Positions 27,116-36,197 of a DNA stretch of 64,000 bases are shown piece by piece. The position numbers and the translations under genes were made by a program. The first letter of the stretch is position 1, and every line of letters begins with the position of its first letter. Origin of the DNA: DASYKT01 sp963718105 (lineage in GTDB: Bacteria > Acidobacteriota > Blastocatellia > Pyrinomonadales > Pyrinomonadaceae); contig OY970352.1 of the NCBI GenBank assembly GCA_963718105.1, positions 1,550,001-1,614,000 on the forward strand, given 5' to 3'. The notes beneath the pieces were generated by a model, which saw nothing but the letters and a program-made list of their open reading frames with translations, was not told the DNA's origin and did no database searches.

Positions 27116-29254
27116 CTACTTTAAACTCTTACTCTTTACCGGCACCCCGGTAAGAGGCGGTAAGATCGGAAAGTCCAGGCCCATTGTGACGATTGCCGGT
27201 TCGCTGATCGCCCCGCTTTTTTCATTTATTCTCAAGCCGCCGGAATCGGCGATAAAGTCCGCGTTGACCACATCTGTCGAGAGAGCAAACGATTGCGAAT
27301 CAGGCGCAAAGGTATAACGTTTTGAGCTGATCGAAACATTATAATTCGCACCCGGCAAGTTTAGGAATCCATATTGCCCGAGCGATCCGGTGACGACCGT
27401 GATCGGCGCCGGCAGCGCTTCGCCGGAGAGCACGACCGCGACGTTTCTCAAGGGCCGGTTGCCTGAATCTTTGACGATCCCGCTGATCTGCCACGGGCCG
27501 GCGGGCAGCGACAAAGCTTCGACCGCGCCCTTGTCACAGCCGGAACCGGACGGGCGCGCCAGCCCGCGGACGTCGGCCGCGACATCCGTGCCGCAGCCGC
27601 TCGTGCCGTTCGGGATAGTATCGCGGAGAATGCTGCCGGGACGCGGGAAGTGGGTCAGCACGCCGCCGCCATTATCCTGCAGCGGGCCGAGCAGCGCATC
27701 CACGTTTCTCGTGTCGAATGAGGCAGTGCCCTGGATAATAACGTTGCCGTTGGTATTGCCGAAATGGTTGTAATCAAGCGACGTAACGGTGCCTGAAATA
27801 TCGGGCGCCGTGGCATTGTTATTTCCCGAGACGGCCGAATTTTTAAAAGTTACCCCGCCGAAGGCAGAGGGTACGCGGTAGAGACCGCCGCCGCCGTCAT
27901 TGGCGCTGACGAACGCAAAATTGTCGGCGATGGTGGTGAAATTAAAATTCATGGTGACCGGGTTAGAAGCGTTGAATTGTTCCAGATAAACTCCGCCGCC
28001 GCGGATCGCCGAATTCATGCTGATAGTGGTGTTGATGAAACTGATGGTTGACGGGCCCCCATCGTTACCGCTCCCCGATTCGACGGAGATGCCGCCGCCC
28101 CTGCCGCTGATCAGAGGTATGTTGTTATTGGTGAACTGGCAATTGGTGAGATCCAGGTTCAGCGGGCCGCCGGAGAGCTGCACGCTTAAACCGCCGCCGT
28201 TGCGGGTGTGGCCCTGATTACCGTCGACCGTCACATGGTCGATGGTGCCGGTGAGCGGGGCGAACGGGGAACTGATCCCGATATGTAACCCGAGGCCATC
28301 CACCGAAGTAGCTCCCCCGATATTGTTATTGAAGGTGACATTGGAGAGATGAATGAATGAAGCCCCCTGATTCGCCAGCAGGCTCATACCGATGCCCGCA
28401 CTCCGGTTGGAGGTAGAGGGCATAGTGTTGTTGTCGATATGGCTGTTGGTTATCGTCAGATCGAAAGTATCCTGCACATAAATACCGATCCCCCGCGCTT
28501 CGGATATGGGTGACGGCGAGGGTGGCGACGTCGAGCTGTTTTGCGAGATGCTGCTGTTATTGATAACTATCGTAGCCGCGGCAAGAGATGCGATCCCTGT
28601 CCCGCGAATGCTGGCGCCGGAGGTCGGGTGGTCGTTATTGGAAACGACGCTGGTGTGTTCGAGCGTCAGGGATGGGCCGCCGTTATAGACCCCGACACCA
28701 AACCCGCCGCCGCCGGTGGAGCTGAAATTGGTTTCGTTCTGCGTAACCAGGCAGTGATCGAGCGTAAGAGACGAAAGATTACGGACCCCGGCGCCTACTT
28801 TCTCATTGGAAACCGTTCCCGAAAACGAACCGTGGCGGATCGTCATCCCGCTTAGCACGACCGTGCCCGACTGGATATCTAACACTCGCTCGGTAGCCGT
28901 ACCGGGTGTCGCGGCAGCCTGAACGACCGAAAGATCTTCGCCCGCGCCGTTGATCGTCAGATCGCCGGTGATGTCCCAATCGCCGCCGCCGTTAGCATTC
29001 TCGCCCGCCGCGACGAGCGCTTGCGTATAAACGCCGGCCGGGAGCGTGATCGTATCGGCTCCGGAGAGCGCATTGGCTTCGGCAATGGCCGCCCGCAGCG
29101 AGCAAACCGAACCCGCATCCGCACACACGCCATCGCCGAGACTCGAATCGAGAGTATCGCTGGTGGTATTGACCGCGAACGTCGCGGCGGAAACTCCGAT
29201 GGAGAAAGATAAGGTGATCAGAACCAGCAGCGATGTTTTGGCGATGGTTTTCAT
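27116..29254 (-). CDS. CSLREA beta-helix secreted protein 9
   Basis: 712 residues; GAGGAG lies 7 nt before ATG 29254. The N-terminus MKTIAKTSLLVLITLSFSIG resembles gene 5. The CSLREA motif is SVCSLRAAIAEANALSGADT. Beta-helix body, then LGPLQDNGGGVLTHFPRPGSIL and DVRGLARPSGSGCDKGAVEA. The CnaB-like domain is a fourth variant (SGIVKDSGNRPLRNVAVVLSG...DVVNADFIAD). A unique ~37-residue tail follows (GGLRINEKSGAISEP...VKSKSLK) with no anchor motif. Exported by Sec. It is one of the more divergent members. Confidence 0.85.
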   Translation of the reverse strand: MKTIAKTSLLVLITLSFSIGVSAATFAVNTTSDTLDSSLGDGVCADAGSVCSLRAAIAEANALSGADTITLPAGVYTQALVAAGENANGGGDWDITGDLTINGAGEDLSVVQAAATPGTATERVLDIQSGTVVLSGMTIRHGSFSGTVSNEKVGAGVRNLSSLTLDHCLVTQNETNFSSTGGGGFGVGVYNGGPSLTLEHTSVVSNNDHPTSGASIRGTGIASLAAATIVINNSSISQNSSTSPPSPSPISEARGIGIYVQDTFDLTITNSHIDNNTMPSTSNRSAGIGMSLLANQGASFIHLSNVTFNNNIGGATSVDGLGLHIGISSPFAPLTGTIDHVTVDGNQGHTRNGGGLSVQLSGGPLNLDLTNCQFTNNNIPLISGRGGGISVESGSGNDGGPSTISFINTTISMNSAIRGGGVYLEQFNASNPVTMNFNFTTIADNFAFVSANDGGGGLYRVPSAFGGVTFKNSAVSGNNNATAPDISGTVTSLDYNHFGNTNGNVIIQGTASFDTRNVDALLGPLQDNGGGVLTHFPRPGSILRDTIPNGTSGCGTDVAADVRGLARPSGSGCDKGAVEALSLPAGPWQISGIVKDSGNRPLRNVAVVLSGEALPAPITVVTGSLGQYGFLNLPGANYNVSISSKRYTFAPDSQSFALSTDVVNADFIADSGGLRINEKSGAISEPAIVTMGLDFPILPPLTGVPVKSKSLK

Positions 29255-29308
29255 GTGTTACTCCTCGGCATTTCCCCTTAGTGATTAAAACTTCTAAAGA
29301 TCAGATGC

Positions 29309-29434
29309 CCGTAAACCTGGGAGCGCCGGCATCCTGTCGGCTTGGGTCGCGCAGCGATCTAAAATAGAGTTTAACTCGGCGCCTCAGTTAGCGCGACACG
29401 TCGCGCTTGCCGGCAAGATGCCGGCGCTCCCAGG
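29309..29434. repeat. Family C palindrome, copy C8
   Basis: Outer arms GGGAGCGCCGGCATC and GATGCCGGCGCTCCC. The inner left stem is decayed (CTGTCGGCTTGGG). Confidence 0.88.
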
Positions 29435-29444
29435 AAGAGCGCTC

Positions 29445-31529
29445 CTATTTTCCTTTTACCGGCCCCAGGTACAAAGCCTCGCGGTTGAACGGCGCGTTGG
29501 CGACAAAATCCGCGTTCGTAATATTCGACCCGACCGAAAATACAAGGATCGCATCGTTAAAGTGATAACGCTTGGCGGTGACGGTGACGGTGTAGTCATT
29601 GCCCGAAAGATTTGTGAATTGATAGGTGCCGAAATTTCCCGTAAAGACCGTGACCGGCGCGGGCAGGTTTCCGCCGCTGATGGTAACGGCGACGTTGCGG
29701 ATCGGCTGTCCGGTTGTTGTTTTCACCGTGCCGCTCAGCGTCCACGGCCCGGCGGCCAAGGTCGCGCCGCGCTCGACCGAGCCCTTATCGCAAGCTGGGC
29801 CGGAGGCAGGACCGAACGGACGCCCGAATCCGCGCTGATCGCCGATGATGGTCGTGCCGCAGCCGTTAGTGCCGAGCGGAATTGAATCCAGCACCGGACT
29901 GCCCGCCGCAGGCAAATGCGTCAGTGTCGGCCCGCCGTTATTTTGCAGCGCTCCGAGCTGCGGGTCCGCGCCGCTGGTATCGTTCGCTCCGGGCGTAAAG
30001 GTAGCGCCGCTCGTATTCTCGATATGATTATAGTTTTGCGAAGTGATAGTGCCGGAAATATCCGGGCCGGTCGGCGAGCCCCCGCCGGTAAGGGTATTAT
30101 CGGCGACGATCGTATTTTTTAGATTGACCGAACCCAGCGGTCCGGGGCCGGCCAGTAGGCCGCCTCCGCTGGCGCTGAAGTTATCCGAAATATTGCCGGC
30201 GATCGTACAGAAATTAAAATTGGCCGTGATGACCACCGCCTGGTTGGTGCCGAAACTATTAGTGATGAGGACGCCGCCGCCGCCGGCGTTACGGTTTCCG
30301 CTGATCGTGGTGTTTGTAAAGTTCACCGTTAGAACGGCTGTGTCGCGGCCGTTAACGGTGATCCCGCCGCCCCATCCGGAGCTAAAGTTCGGCGTGTTCC
30401 CGGAAATGGTGCTGTTGGTGATGTCGAGCGCGGTGACCGATGTGCCCGCGCCGTCGATAGAAATGCCGTTGCCCATATAGTTGGCGGTATTATTTGCCAC
30501 GGTCACTTTGTCCCAGGTGCCGGTCAGGTTTCCGCCGGACCCAAGGTAAATGCCTCCGCCCTTTTCGACCCAACCCTGGATGACGCTGTTGCCGCTGACG
30601 ACGGTGTTGGAAATATTCATTACCGAAGGGCCTTTGGAAGCCGCGTAGATGCCGCCGCCCGAACCTCCGCCGAGGCCCGGATCGGTGCCGAAGCCCTGGC
30701 ATTGGTTGCCGGTGAACGAGCTGTTAGAAATATTAAGGTTAAAGCCGATGCCGGCATCGGTTTCGATTCCCATCCCTCCGCCGAAACCATAACCGAGAGA
30801 GAAATTCGCATCGATCGCCTTGGCTTTGTTGTTGGCAAAAGTGGAGCCGGTGATGGTTACGTTTTTCGCGCCAGTAAAGTAATTGATCATCCCTCCGCCA
30901 TAGCAGGAGAGGGTTGTGTTTTCACAGTTGTTGCTGGAAACCGTGGTGTTGGTGAGAGTGATGTCGTTGGTGTTGTAAATTCCTCCGCCGCTGCCGGTAA
31001 CTCTGTTGGCCGTGATGGTGGAATCATTGATGGCCAGGGTGCCGGCGTTAAAGATGCCGCCGCCGCTGGTGGCATCGCCGCTCACCCCTGCTTTTTTACC
31101 GTGCCTGATAGTGACGCCGCTGATGGTCACGACGTTTGCGGCAAACACGCTGTGCAGCACGCGCTCGGTGGCGGTATTAGCGGCCGCATTGGCCTGCAGG
31201 ATCGTCGTTGCTGCGCCCGCGCCGGTGATGGTGATGTTGCTGCGGATGTCCCAATCGCCGCCGAGGTTGAGGTCTTCGTCCGAGACGGGCGTGCCCTGAG
31301 TGTATGTTCCGGCAGGGAGGATGATGGTGTCGTCACCGGGCAGCGCGTTGGCTTCGTCGATGGCAGCGCGAAACGAGCAGGCGTTAACAATATCGCTGCA
31401 CAGCCCGTCACCGTCGATAAGGTCCGGTGTGTCCTTGGGGCTATCGACCGTAAACGTTGCTGCCGAAACGACGGTAGTGAGCAATAACGTGATCAGCGTG
31501 AGCCACAACGTTCGGGCGATGGGTTTCAT
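29445..31529 (-). CDS. CSLREA beta-helix secreted protein 10
   Basis: 694 residues; AGGAGG stands 6 nt upstream of ATG 31529, the best ribosome site of the array. This is the most upstream member, so the array may be transcribed from the 31.5 kb region or from each gap separately. The CSLREA motif is DIVNACSFRAAIDEANALPGDD, as in gene 8. The beta-helix body also parallels gene 8 (TISGVTIRHGKKAG). Choice-of-anchor Q: LGALQNNGGPTLTHLPAAGS and DQRGFGRPFGPASGPACDKGS with a short insertion. The C-terminus SGTVKTTTGQPIRNVAVTISGG...NITNADFVANAPFNRE is like gene 5. Exported. Confidence 0.87.
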   Translation of the reverse strand: MKPIARTLWLTLITLLLTTVVSAATFTVDSPKDTPDLIDGDGLCSDIVNACSFRAAIDEANALPGDDTIILPAGTYTQGTPVSDEDLNLGGDWDIRSNITITGAGAATTILQANAAANTATERVLHSVFAANVVTISGVTIRHGKKAGVSGDATSGGGIFNAGTLAINDSTITANRVTGSGGGIYNTNDITLTNTTVSSNNCENTTLSCYGGGMINYFTGAKNVTITGSTFANNKAKAIDANFSLGYGFGGGMGIETDAGIGFNLNISNSSFTGNQCQGFGTDPGLGGGSGGGIYAASKGPSVMNISNTVVSGNSVIQGWVEKGGGIYLGSGGNLTGTWDKVTVANNTANYMGNGISIDGAGTSVTALDITNSTISGNTPNFSSGWGGGITVNGRDTAVLTVNFTNTTISGNRNAGGGGVLITNSFGTNQAVVITANFNFCTIAGNISDNFSASGGGLLAGPGPLGSVNLKNTIVADNTLTGGGSPTGPDISGTITSQNYNHIENTSGATFTPGANDTSGADPQLGALQNNGGPTLTHLPAAGSPVLDSIPLGTNGCGTTIIGDQRGFGRPFGPASGPACDKGSVERGATLAAGPWTLSGTVKTTTGQPIRNVAVTISGGNLPAPVTVFTGNFGTYQFTNLSGNDYTVTVTAKRYHFNDAILVFSVGSNITNADFVANAPFNREALYLGPVKGK

Positions 31530-31981
31530 TTCTTCCTCCTAAAGAGCGGTCGGCGGGAGCGGGTTAAAAGCTATTTGCCCTAAAGGTAACCGAAAACAGG
31601 CATTTTTGGCAAGAAAAACCTGGAAATGGCAGCTTTTTCGCCGAAGGCGAACTATTTAATAGCGTCGGGAGCATCCCGACGGGGGGCGGCAAAATGTTTA
31701 TTCGTCCCCCACCGGGGACGCACCTCGGATGGCGTTCGAAGACGTAGGGTTTCACCCTACGCTATTAAATTTGTCACCTCCGGCGACAGGTTCTGATCTC
31801 AACCTCGTTACTACTATTTCCGACCGGCTTTGTAAAAGTAACGTTTTTTCTCAATGCAAAGACGAACTCAAAAAGACTAAAAACGCTGATATTAATCGCG
31901 TGCGAAAATCTTTAAACTGATCGCAGAGCATTAGGCTCCCACCCGCCGTCGATAACTCACTCACGGCCTCTCACAAAAAAT
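31530..31981. repeat. Gap with family E hairpins between CSLREA array and virion module
   Basis: Successive short hairpins: TTCGCCGAAGGCGAA, GTCGGGAGCATCCCGAC, CGTAGGGTTTCACCCTACG and GTCACCTCCGGCGAC, spread over 31639-31791. The order and spacer CGCTATTAAAT match the block at 3900-3970. No gene found. Confidence 0.75.
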
Positions 31982-32275
31982 ATGTTCGATCTATTAAAAC
32001 AATTACTCAACCGCGTTCTCATACCGGCGATCATCAGCCTGCTGGTGTTTTTTGTCGGCAAAGGCTGGCTTACCAATCAGGAATCCGAACAGATCGCCGC
32101 CGCCGTCACCCTGCTGCTGGTCAATGTCGCCATCGGATTACTGCAAAAATTTATCCAGTCGCAAAAAGTGCAAACCGCGCTCGAACTTCCGGCTAATTCT
32201 TCGAAAGCCAAACTGAAGAAAGAAATAAACGCCCGCGGCGATGTAGTGGCGGTGCTGGCGAAAATTTTCTCGTAA
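31982..32275 (+). CDS. Small membrane protein, holin-like
   Basis: 97 residues. Two hydrophobic segments (~11-27 and ~39-55) are separated by GWLTNQESEQI; a charged C-terminal half ends KKEINARGDVVAVLAKIFS. Size, topology and position at the head of a virion module fit a phage holin, which permeabilises the inner membrane at lysis. The match is by architecture only. No Shine-Dalgarno is visible before the ATG (ACAAAAAAT), a trait shared by most genes of this module. No endolysin is found nearby, so a lysis role is not confirmed. Confidence 0.45.
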   Translation: MFDLLKQLLNRVLIPAIISLLVFFVGKGWLTNQESEQIAAAVTLLLVNVAIGLLQKFIQSQKVQTALELPANSSKAKLKKEINARGDVVAVLAKIFS

Positions 32276-32278
32276 TTG

Positions 32279-32353
32279 GTAATAGGTAATTAGTAATTGG
32301 CATTAAGATCGATTTTCTTGCCAGTTACCAATTACTAACTACCAATTGCCTTC
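32279..32353. repeat. Intergenic palindrome (family N)
   Basis: ATTGGTAATAGGTAATTAGTAATTGG faces CCAGTTACCAATTACTAACTACCAATTG-like sequence. It occupies nearly the whole gap between the two holin-like genes. Confidence 0.85.
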
Positions 32354-32356
32354 AAT

Positions 32357-32680
32357 ATGAGCGACAAACCCACCTACTTACTCGACAGCCAAAGCCTGAT
32401 CGCCGGTGTGATCGGCGTGATCATTTCGCTTTTTTACCGCCGGCACAAATCCTGGAAAACAGCCCTGGTCGGATTTGTCAGCGGGGCAGCGGCCGTCTGG
32501 TTTGCCGCCCCGCCGCTTAATAACTGGCTCGAAGCGCCCCCGCAAACTGCCTCGCTTATTTCATTTATTCTGGGCCTGTGCGCGGTAAAGCTGACCGAGA
32601 GCATCGTGAAAGACCCGTTTGGCGTGATCAATTTTATTACCGGTGAAAAAAGGGAAAAGCCGGACGGGAAAAATGAATGA
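32357..32680 (+). CDS. Small membrane protein, second holin-like
   Basis: 107 residues with three likely membrane segments (~13-28, ~38-51 and ~66-80) and a basic, hydrophilic end (GEKREKPDGKNE). The pattern SLIAGVIGVIISLFYRRHKSWKTALVGFVSGAA resembles LydA-type phage holins. Together with the preceding gene it could form a holin/antiholin pair. The start codon is preceded directly by the family N palindrome (CAATTGCCTTCAATATG) without a ribosome site. Function inferred from position and topology only. Confidence 0.45.
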   Translation: MSDKPTYLLDSQSLIAGVIGVIISLFYRRHKSWKTALVGFVSGAAAVWFAAPPLNNWLEAPPQTASLISFILGLCAVKLTESIVKDPFGVINFITGEKREKPDGKNE

Positions 32681-32682
32681 TC

Positions 32683-32892
32683 CGCTGGGAGCGCCGGTGT
32701 CCCGCCGGCTGAACGCGCAGCGTTCGAAAGCATCATTTTTACCGCGGCCGATTTATTGGGCCGCAAGCGGCCTTGCCGGCGGGACACCGGCGCTCCCAGG
32801 TTAACTTGAATCAATTTGAAGGCAGAAACGCGACAGTTATGGAGCGTGTTTCTTATACCAAATCTTACACGCTCCATAACTGCCCTGGTTTC
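32683..32892. repeat. Family C copy C9 followed by family F palindrome F1
   Basis: Family C at 32683-32800 is complete. Family F at 32822-32892 has arms GACAGTTATGGAGCGTGT and ACACGCTCCATAACTG. It ends 6 nt before the TerS start codon. A second family F element follows TerL at 34637-34708, so the pair brackets the terminase genes. Confidence 0.88.
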
Positions 32893-32898
32893 CGCCTT

Positions 32899-33270
32899 AT
32901 GAACATCGACTGGCAAAAAATAGAAGAACTCGCCGGTAAAGACCTCTCGCAGAGCGAAATTTGCCTGCTGCTTGAGATCAGCGAGAAAAAGATCGAGGGT
33001 ACGGTGCGGGACAAAAAACTGCTGGCGAGTGCCATTCGCCGCGGCCGGGCGCGCTCGGTACTTTTGGTCGCCGAAAAACTGCTCGAACAATGCGAAAAGG
33101 GAAACGTTTCCGCCATCACCTGGTGGGAGAAAACGCGCCGCGGACTGGCGGACAATATCAAAGTTGAAAATGAATTTGAATCAGCCGCTGCCGCAGCTTC
33201 CGAAAAACTTGCTCGGGCAATTGCTCGGCTTGCCGACGCCGAAGAGAAAAAAAGCGCTCGCGGCGCTTGA
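32899..33270 (+). CDS. terS: Putative terminase small subunit
   Basis: 123 residues from ATG 32899. The longer frame to 32773 runs through palindromes and is rejected. The N-terminal half holds a helix-turn-helix-like stretch (DLSQSEICLLLEISEKKIEGTV); the middle has KLLEQCEKGNVSAITWWEKTRRG, often seen in TerS-type or phage-terminase-associated proteins; the C-terminus is Ala-rich and helical. TerS recognises packaging-initiation DNA and stimulates TerL. The gene overlaps TerL by 101 nt in another frame, an arrangement that supports the pair. Called on position and HTH; the sequence alone is not conclusive. Confidence 0.65.
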   Translation: MNIDWQKIEELAGKDLSQSEICLLLEISEKKIEGTVRDKKLLASAIRRGRARSVLLVAEKLLEQCEKGNVSAITWWEKTRRGLADNIKVENEFESAAAAASEKLARAIARLADAEEKKSARGA

Positions 33271-34519
33271 GCCGGCCGAGGCGCTTTCGCTGCTTTATGA
33301 CTGGCGCGTTTGGGCACGTGAGGCTCAGTTGCCGCCTGAATGGTTAAAGTGGCGTGTTTGTATATTGTTAGGCGGGCGAGGCTCAGGTAAAACCCGAGCC
33401 GGAGCCGAATGGGTAAGGATGATGGTGGAAACCGGAAAAGCAAGCAGAATTTCGCTGGTCGCAGCGACCGCGCACGACGCCCGCGACGTAATGGTCGAGG
33501 GCGAATCCGGCTTGCTGGCAGTCTGCCCCCCGTGGAACAGGCCCGTTTATGAGCCGACAAAAAAGCGTATCACCTGGAAAAGCGGCGCGGTCGCGACAGT
33601 TTTTTCCGCCGACGAGCCGGCCAGATTGCGCGGCCCGCAGGCCGACGCCGCCTGGGCCGACGAACTAGCTTTCTGGCGTTACCCCGAAGCCTGGGACAAC
33701 CTGCTACTGGGTTTGCGCCTCGCCGGTCCGGGCGGCCCGGATAGTGACATAGACGTTGGGCCGCGCTGTGTGGTGACCACCACGCCGCGCCCGTCGCCGC
33801 TGCTCAAAGACCTGCTCAAGCGCGATTCGACGCACGTGCTGCGCTCGACCACTTTTGATAACGAAGCCAACCTGGCGTCCGAGTTTATCGATGACATCAT
33901 CGAGCGTTACGAGGGAACGCGTTTGGGCAGGCAGGAGCTTTACGCCGAGCTGCTGACCGATACCGAAGGCGCGCTCTGGACACGCGACGTGATCGAAGCG
34001 GGCCGCGTGATGGAAGCGCCTCCGCTAAAACGGATCGTCGTGGCCATTGATCCGGCCGCTTCGTCAGGCGAGCATTCGAACCACACCGGTATCGTGGTGG
34101 CGGGAATTTCGAATAGCGGAGAATGTTATGTGCTGGAAGACGCGACGGTAAAAGCTTCGCCCGCGCAATGGGCGCAGCGCGCCGTGCGCTGTTTTCACGA
34201 ACACAAAGCCGACCGCATCGTCGCCGAAGCGAACCAGGGCGGCGACATGGTGCGCCACACGATCGCCACCGTCGATACTGTCGGGCCGCGTGTGACCGTA
34301 AAATTGGTCCATGCGACGCGCGGAAAATTTACCCGGGCCGAACCGGTCGCGGCCCTCTACGAGCAGGGAAAGGTCCACCACGTGGGCGGCTTTGCGAAAC
34401 TCGAGGACCAGCTCTGCACCTGGACCATCGACGACCCTTCGCCCGATAGATTGGACGCGCTGGTCTGGGCGGTGTCGGAGCTGATGCTGAATACGCCTTC
34501 GACTTTGCATACTTTTTGA
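33170..34519 (+). CDS. terL: Terminase large subunit, GTA-type
   Basis: 449 residues from ATG 33170. The ATPase domain carries Walker A GGRGSGKT (residues 68-75) and Walker B with Asp164-Glu165 (AAWADELAFWRYPEAW). The RNase H-like nuclease domain starts VVAIDPAASSGEHSNHTGI (Asp294), has IVAEANQGGDMVR and RGKFTRAEPVAALYEQGKV, and closes with SPDRLDALVWA (Asp426/Asp429). These blocks are those I know from the Rhodobacter gene-transfer-agent-type large terminase (Terminase_6 family), which packages DNA into proheads by ATP hydrolysis and cuts it. All key residues look intact, so the enzyme should be active. The real start could be slightly later; the overlap with terS is kept here because no better ATG precedes the ATPase core. 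Confidence 0.93.
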   Translation: MNLNQPLPQLPKNLLGQLLGLPTPKRKKALAALEPAEALSLLYDWRVWAREAQLPPEWLKWRVCILLGGRGSGKTRAGAEWVRMMVETGKASRISLVAATAHDARDVMVEGESGLLAVCPPWNRPVYEPTKKRITWKSGAVATVFSADEPARLRGPQADAAWADELAFWRYPEAWDNLLLGLRLAGPGGPDSDIDVGPRCVVTTTPRPSPLLKDLLKRDSTHVLRSTTFDNEANLASEFIDDIIERYEGTRLGRQELYAELLTDTEGALWTRDVIEAGRVMEAPPLKRIVVAIDPAASSGEHSNHTGIVVAGISNSGECYVLEDATVKASPAQWAQRAVRCFHEHKADRIVAEANQGGDMVRHTIATVDTVGPRVTVKLVHATRGKFTRAEPVAALYEQGKVHHVGGFAKLEDQLCTWTIDDPSPDRLDALVWAVSELMLNTPSTLHTF

Positions 34520-34534
34520 GAAGTCAGAAGTCAG

Positions 34535-34757
34535 AATGTTTTTCGTGGATCTTAGTGTTATTTCGTGGTTCCAGGTCTTGAGTTTTAAGAACTGTAACCA
34601 CGAAAACATACGAAACAACACGAAAAAAAACAGGAAGAAGCGCGACAGTTATGGAGCGTGTTTCTTATAAATTAAATTAACACGCTCCATAACTGTCGCG
34701 TTTCTGCCTCAATCAAGGCCGCGAGCGGCCTATGCGGGCAGGATGCCCGCGCTCCAC
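34535..34757. repeat. Palindrome block after terL (families J, F2, G)
   Basis: Family J (TTATTTCGTGGTT / AACCACGAAAACA) at about 34550-34620, family F2 at 34637-34708 with near-perfect arms (GCGCGACAGTTATGGAGCGTG and complement), then GGCCGCGAGCGGCC and GCGGGCAGGATGCCCGC. The last stem ends a few nucleotides before the portal start codon. Confidence 0.88.
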
Positions 34758-34762
34758 AAATT

Positions 34763-36070
34763 ATGAACGACATAAAACACGCACTCCACGATCTGAAATG
34801 CCGGCTGCACGATTACGAAAAGTATCAGAATTATTACAGCGGCAATCACCCTTTTAATTTTGCCAGCGAAAAGTTCAAGCAGACTTTCGGGCGCACGTTT
34901 CAGCGGTTAAAAGACAATCTTTGCCCGGTGGTGGTCGATACGCTGGTCGACCGTCTGGAGGTGGTGAATTTCAGCTCCGACGAGTATGAGTCGGACGTCT
35001 ACACGCAGGCGTGGCAGATCTGGTCGCGCAATCTGATGCCGCTGCGCGCGCAGGACGTGCACCGCGAAGCGCTCGTCACCGGCGACGCTTACGTGCTGCT
35101 GTGGCAGACCGAAGACGGCCGCGCCATTCTTTATCCGCAGCGCGCTTCGAACTGCACCGTTTGCTATGACGAAGAAACGCGAGAAGTAAAACACGGCGCG
35201 AAATTCTGGTGCGAAGGCAAACACATTCGTTTGAATCTGTACTACGCCGACCGCATCGAAAAATATATTACCGAGCAGCCCGCTTCGACGCTGCCCGATA
35301 AATGCGAGGCTTTTATCCCGTACGAAGAAGAGCCGCTGGTCGAACACGATTACGGTTTTGTGCCGCTGTTTCATCTCGCCTGGAATTCCGGAATGCGTAA
35401 CTTTGGAATGTCTGCCCTGGCGCAGTTGCCGCCGCTGCAGGACGCGCTCAATAAGGCGCTCTGCGACATGTTCGTCAATATGGAATACACTGCGTTTCCG
35501 CAGCGCTATGCCGTGGGCCTCGCGCTGGAACGCGACGAGCAGGGAAATCCGAAACAGCCGTTTCAGGCGGGCGTCGATCGGTTGTGGGTGACGGAGGGCG
35601 TCGAGGGGCGCTTTGGGCAATTTGAGCCTTCGGACAACACGCAGTTTCTCGCCATCCAGGACAGCTTACGGACCGAGATCGCGCGTATCAGCGGTGTACC
35701 GTTTCATTACCTGATGTTCGGCCAGGGCGGATTTCCTTCTGGCGAAGCGATGAAAACCGCCGAAGCCCGTTTGCTGGCAAAAGTAAAACTGGCGCAGGTC
35801 GCTTTTGGCGCAAAATGGGCCGAAGTAATGCGCGCCGCTTTAATGATCGAAGGCAACTATGTCGAATCGCCGGTCACGGTTTCGTGGGCCGATCCCGCTC
35901 CGCGTTCGGAAAGGGAAATGCTCGAAGCGCTGCTGGTCAAACAACAGCTCGGTGCTTCGTCAGATACGTTATTAATTGAAAGCGGCTACAGCGAAGAAGA
36001 CCTCGCGCGCATGAAGGTTGAAAAAGAACAGGCCCGCGACGGGCAGGAACTGACCTTTAACGCGATGTAG
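34763..36070 (+). CDS. Phage portal protein, SPP1 gp6-like
   Basis: 435 residues. The gene follows TerL and precedes a MuF protein, as in SPP1-type head modules. Recognisable stretches are VVVDTLVDRLEVVNF (residues ~53-67), EALVTGDAYVLLWQTEDG, NFGMSALAQLPPLQDALNKAL in the stem region, and RISGVPFHYL followed by GEAMKTAEARLLAKVK in the C-terminal clip/crown part. Portals form the dodecameric ring at the capsid vertex through which DNA enters and leaves and to which TerL docks. The length is close to the family's usual 430-500. The ATG is preceded by ACAAATT and no ribosome site. The protein looks complete. Confidence 0.9.
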   Translation: MNDIKHALHDLKCRLHDYEKYQNYYSGNHPFNFASEKFKQTFGRTFQRLKDNLCPVVVDTLVDRLEVVNFSSDEYESDVYTQAWQIWSRNLMPLRAQDVHREALVTGDAYVLLWQTEDGRAILYPQRASNCTVCYDEETREVKHGAKFWCEGKHIRLNLYYADRIEKYITEQPASTLPDKCEAFIPYEEEPLVEHDYGFVPLFHLAWNSGMRNFGMSALAQLPPLQDALNKALCDMFVNMEYTAFPQRYAVGLALERDEQGNPKQPFQAGVDRLWVTEGVEGRFGQFEPSDNTQFLAIQDSLRTEIARISGVPFHYLMFGQGGFPSGEAMKTAEARLLAKVKLAQVAFGAKWAEVMRAALMIEGNYVESPVTVSWADPAPRSEREMLEALLVKQQLGASSDTLLIESGYSEEDLARMKVEKEQARDGQELTFNAM

Positions 36071-36114
36071 AGTAGTGCCAGAGTAGGCATTGCACGCACT
36101 AACCGCAGCATTTT

Positions 36115-36152
36115 AAAATAAAAAAGGGCAGTCCCTGCATAGGAGCTGCCCG
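36115..36152 (-). terminator. Terminator for the 36198-36716 gene
   Basis: Read on the minus strand: GGGCAG stem, ~14-nt interior, CTGCCC, then T6ATTTT. It lies 46 nt past the stop codon at 36198. Confidence 0.75.
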
Positions 36153-36197
36153 TAGTGTCGGAGGAGCGTAACTCGCGAAGTCTAGCTCCAGGGTTAA

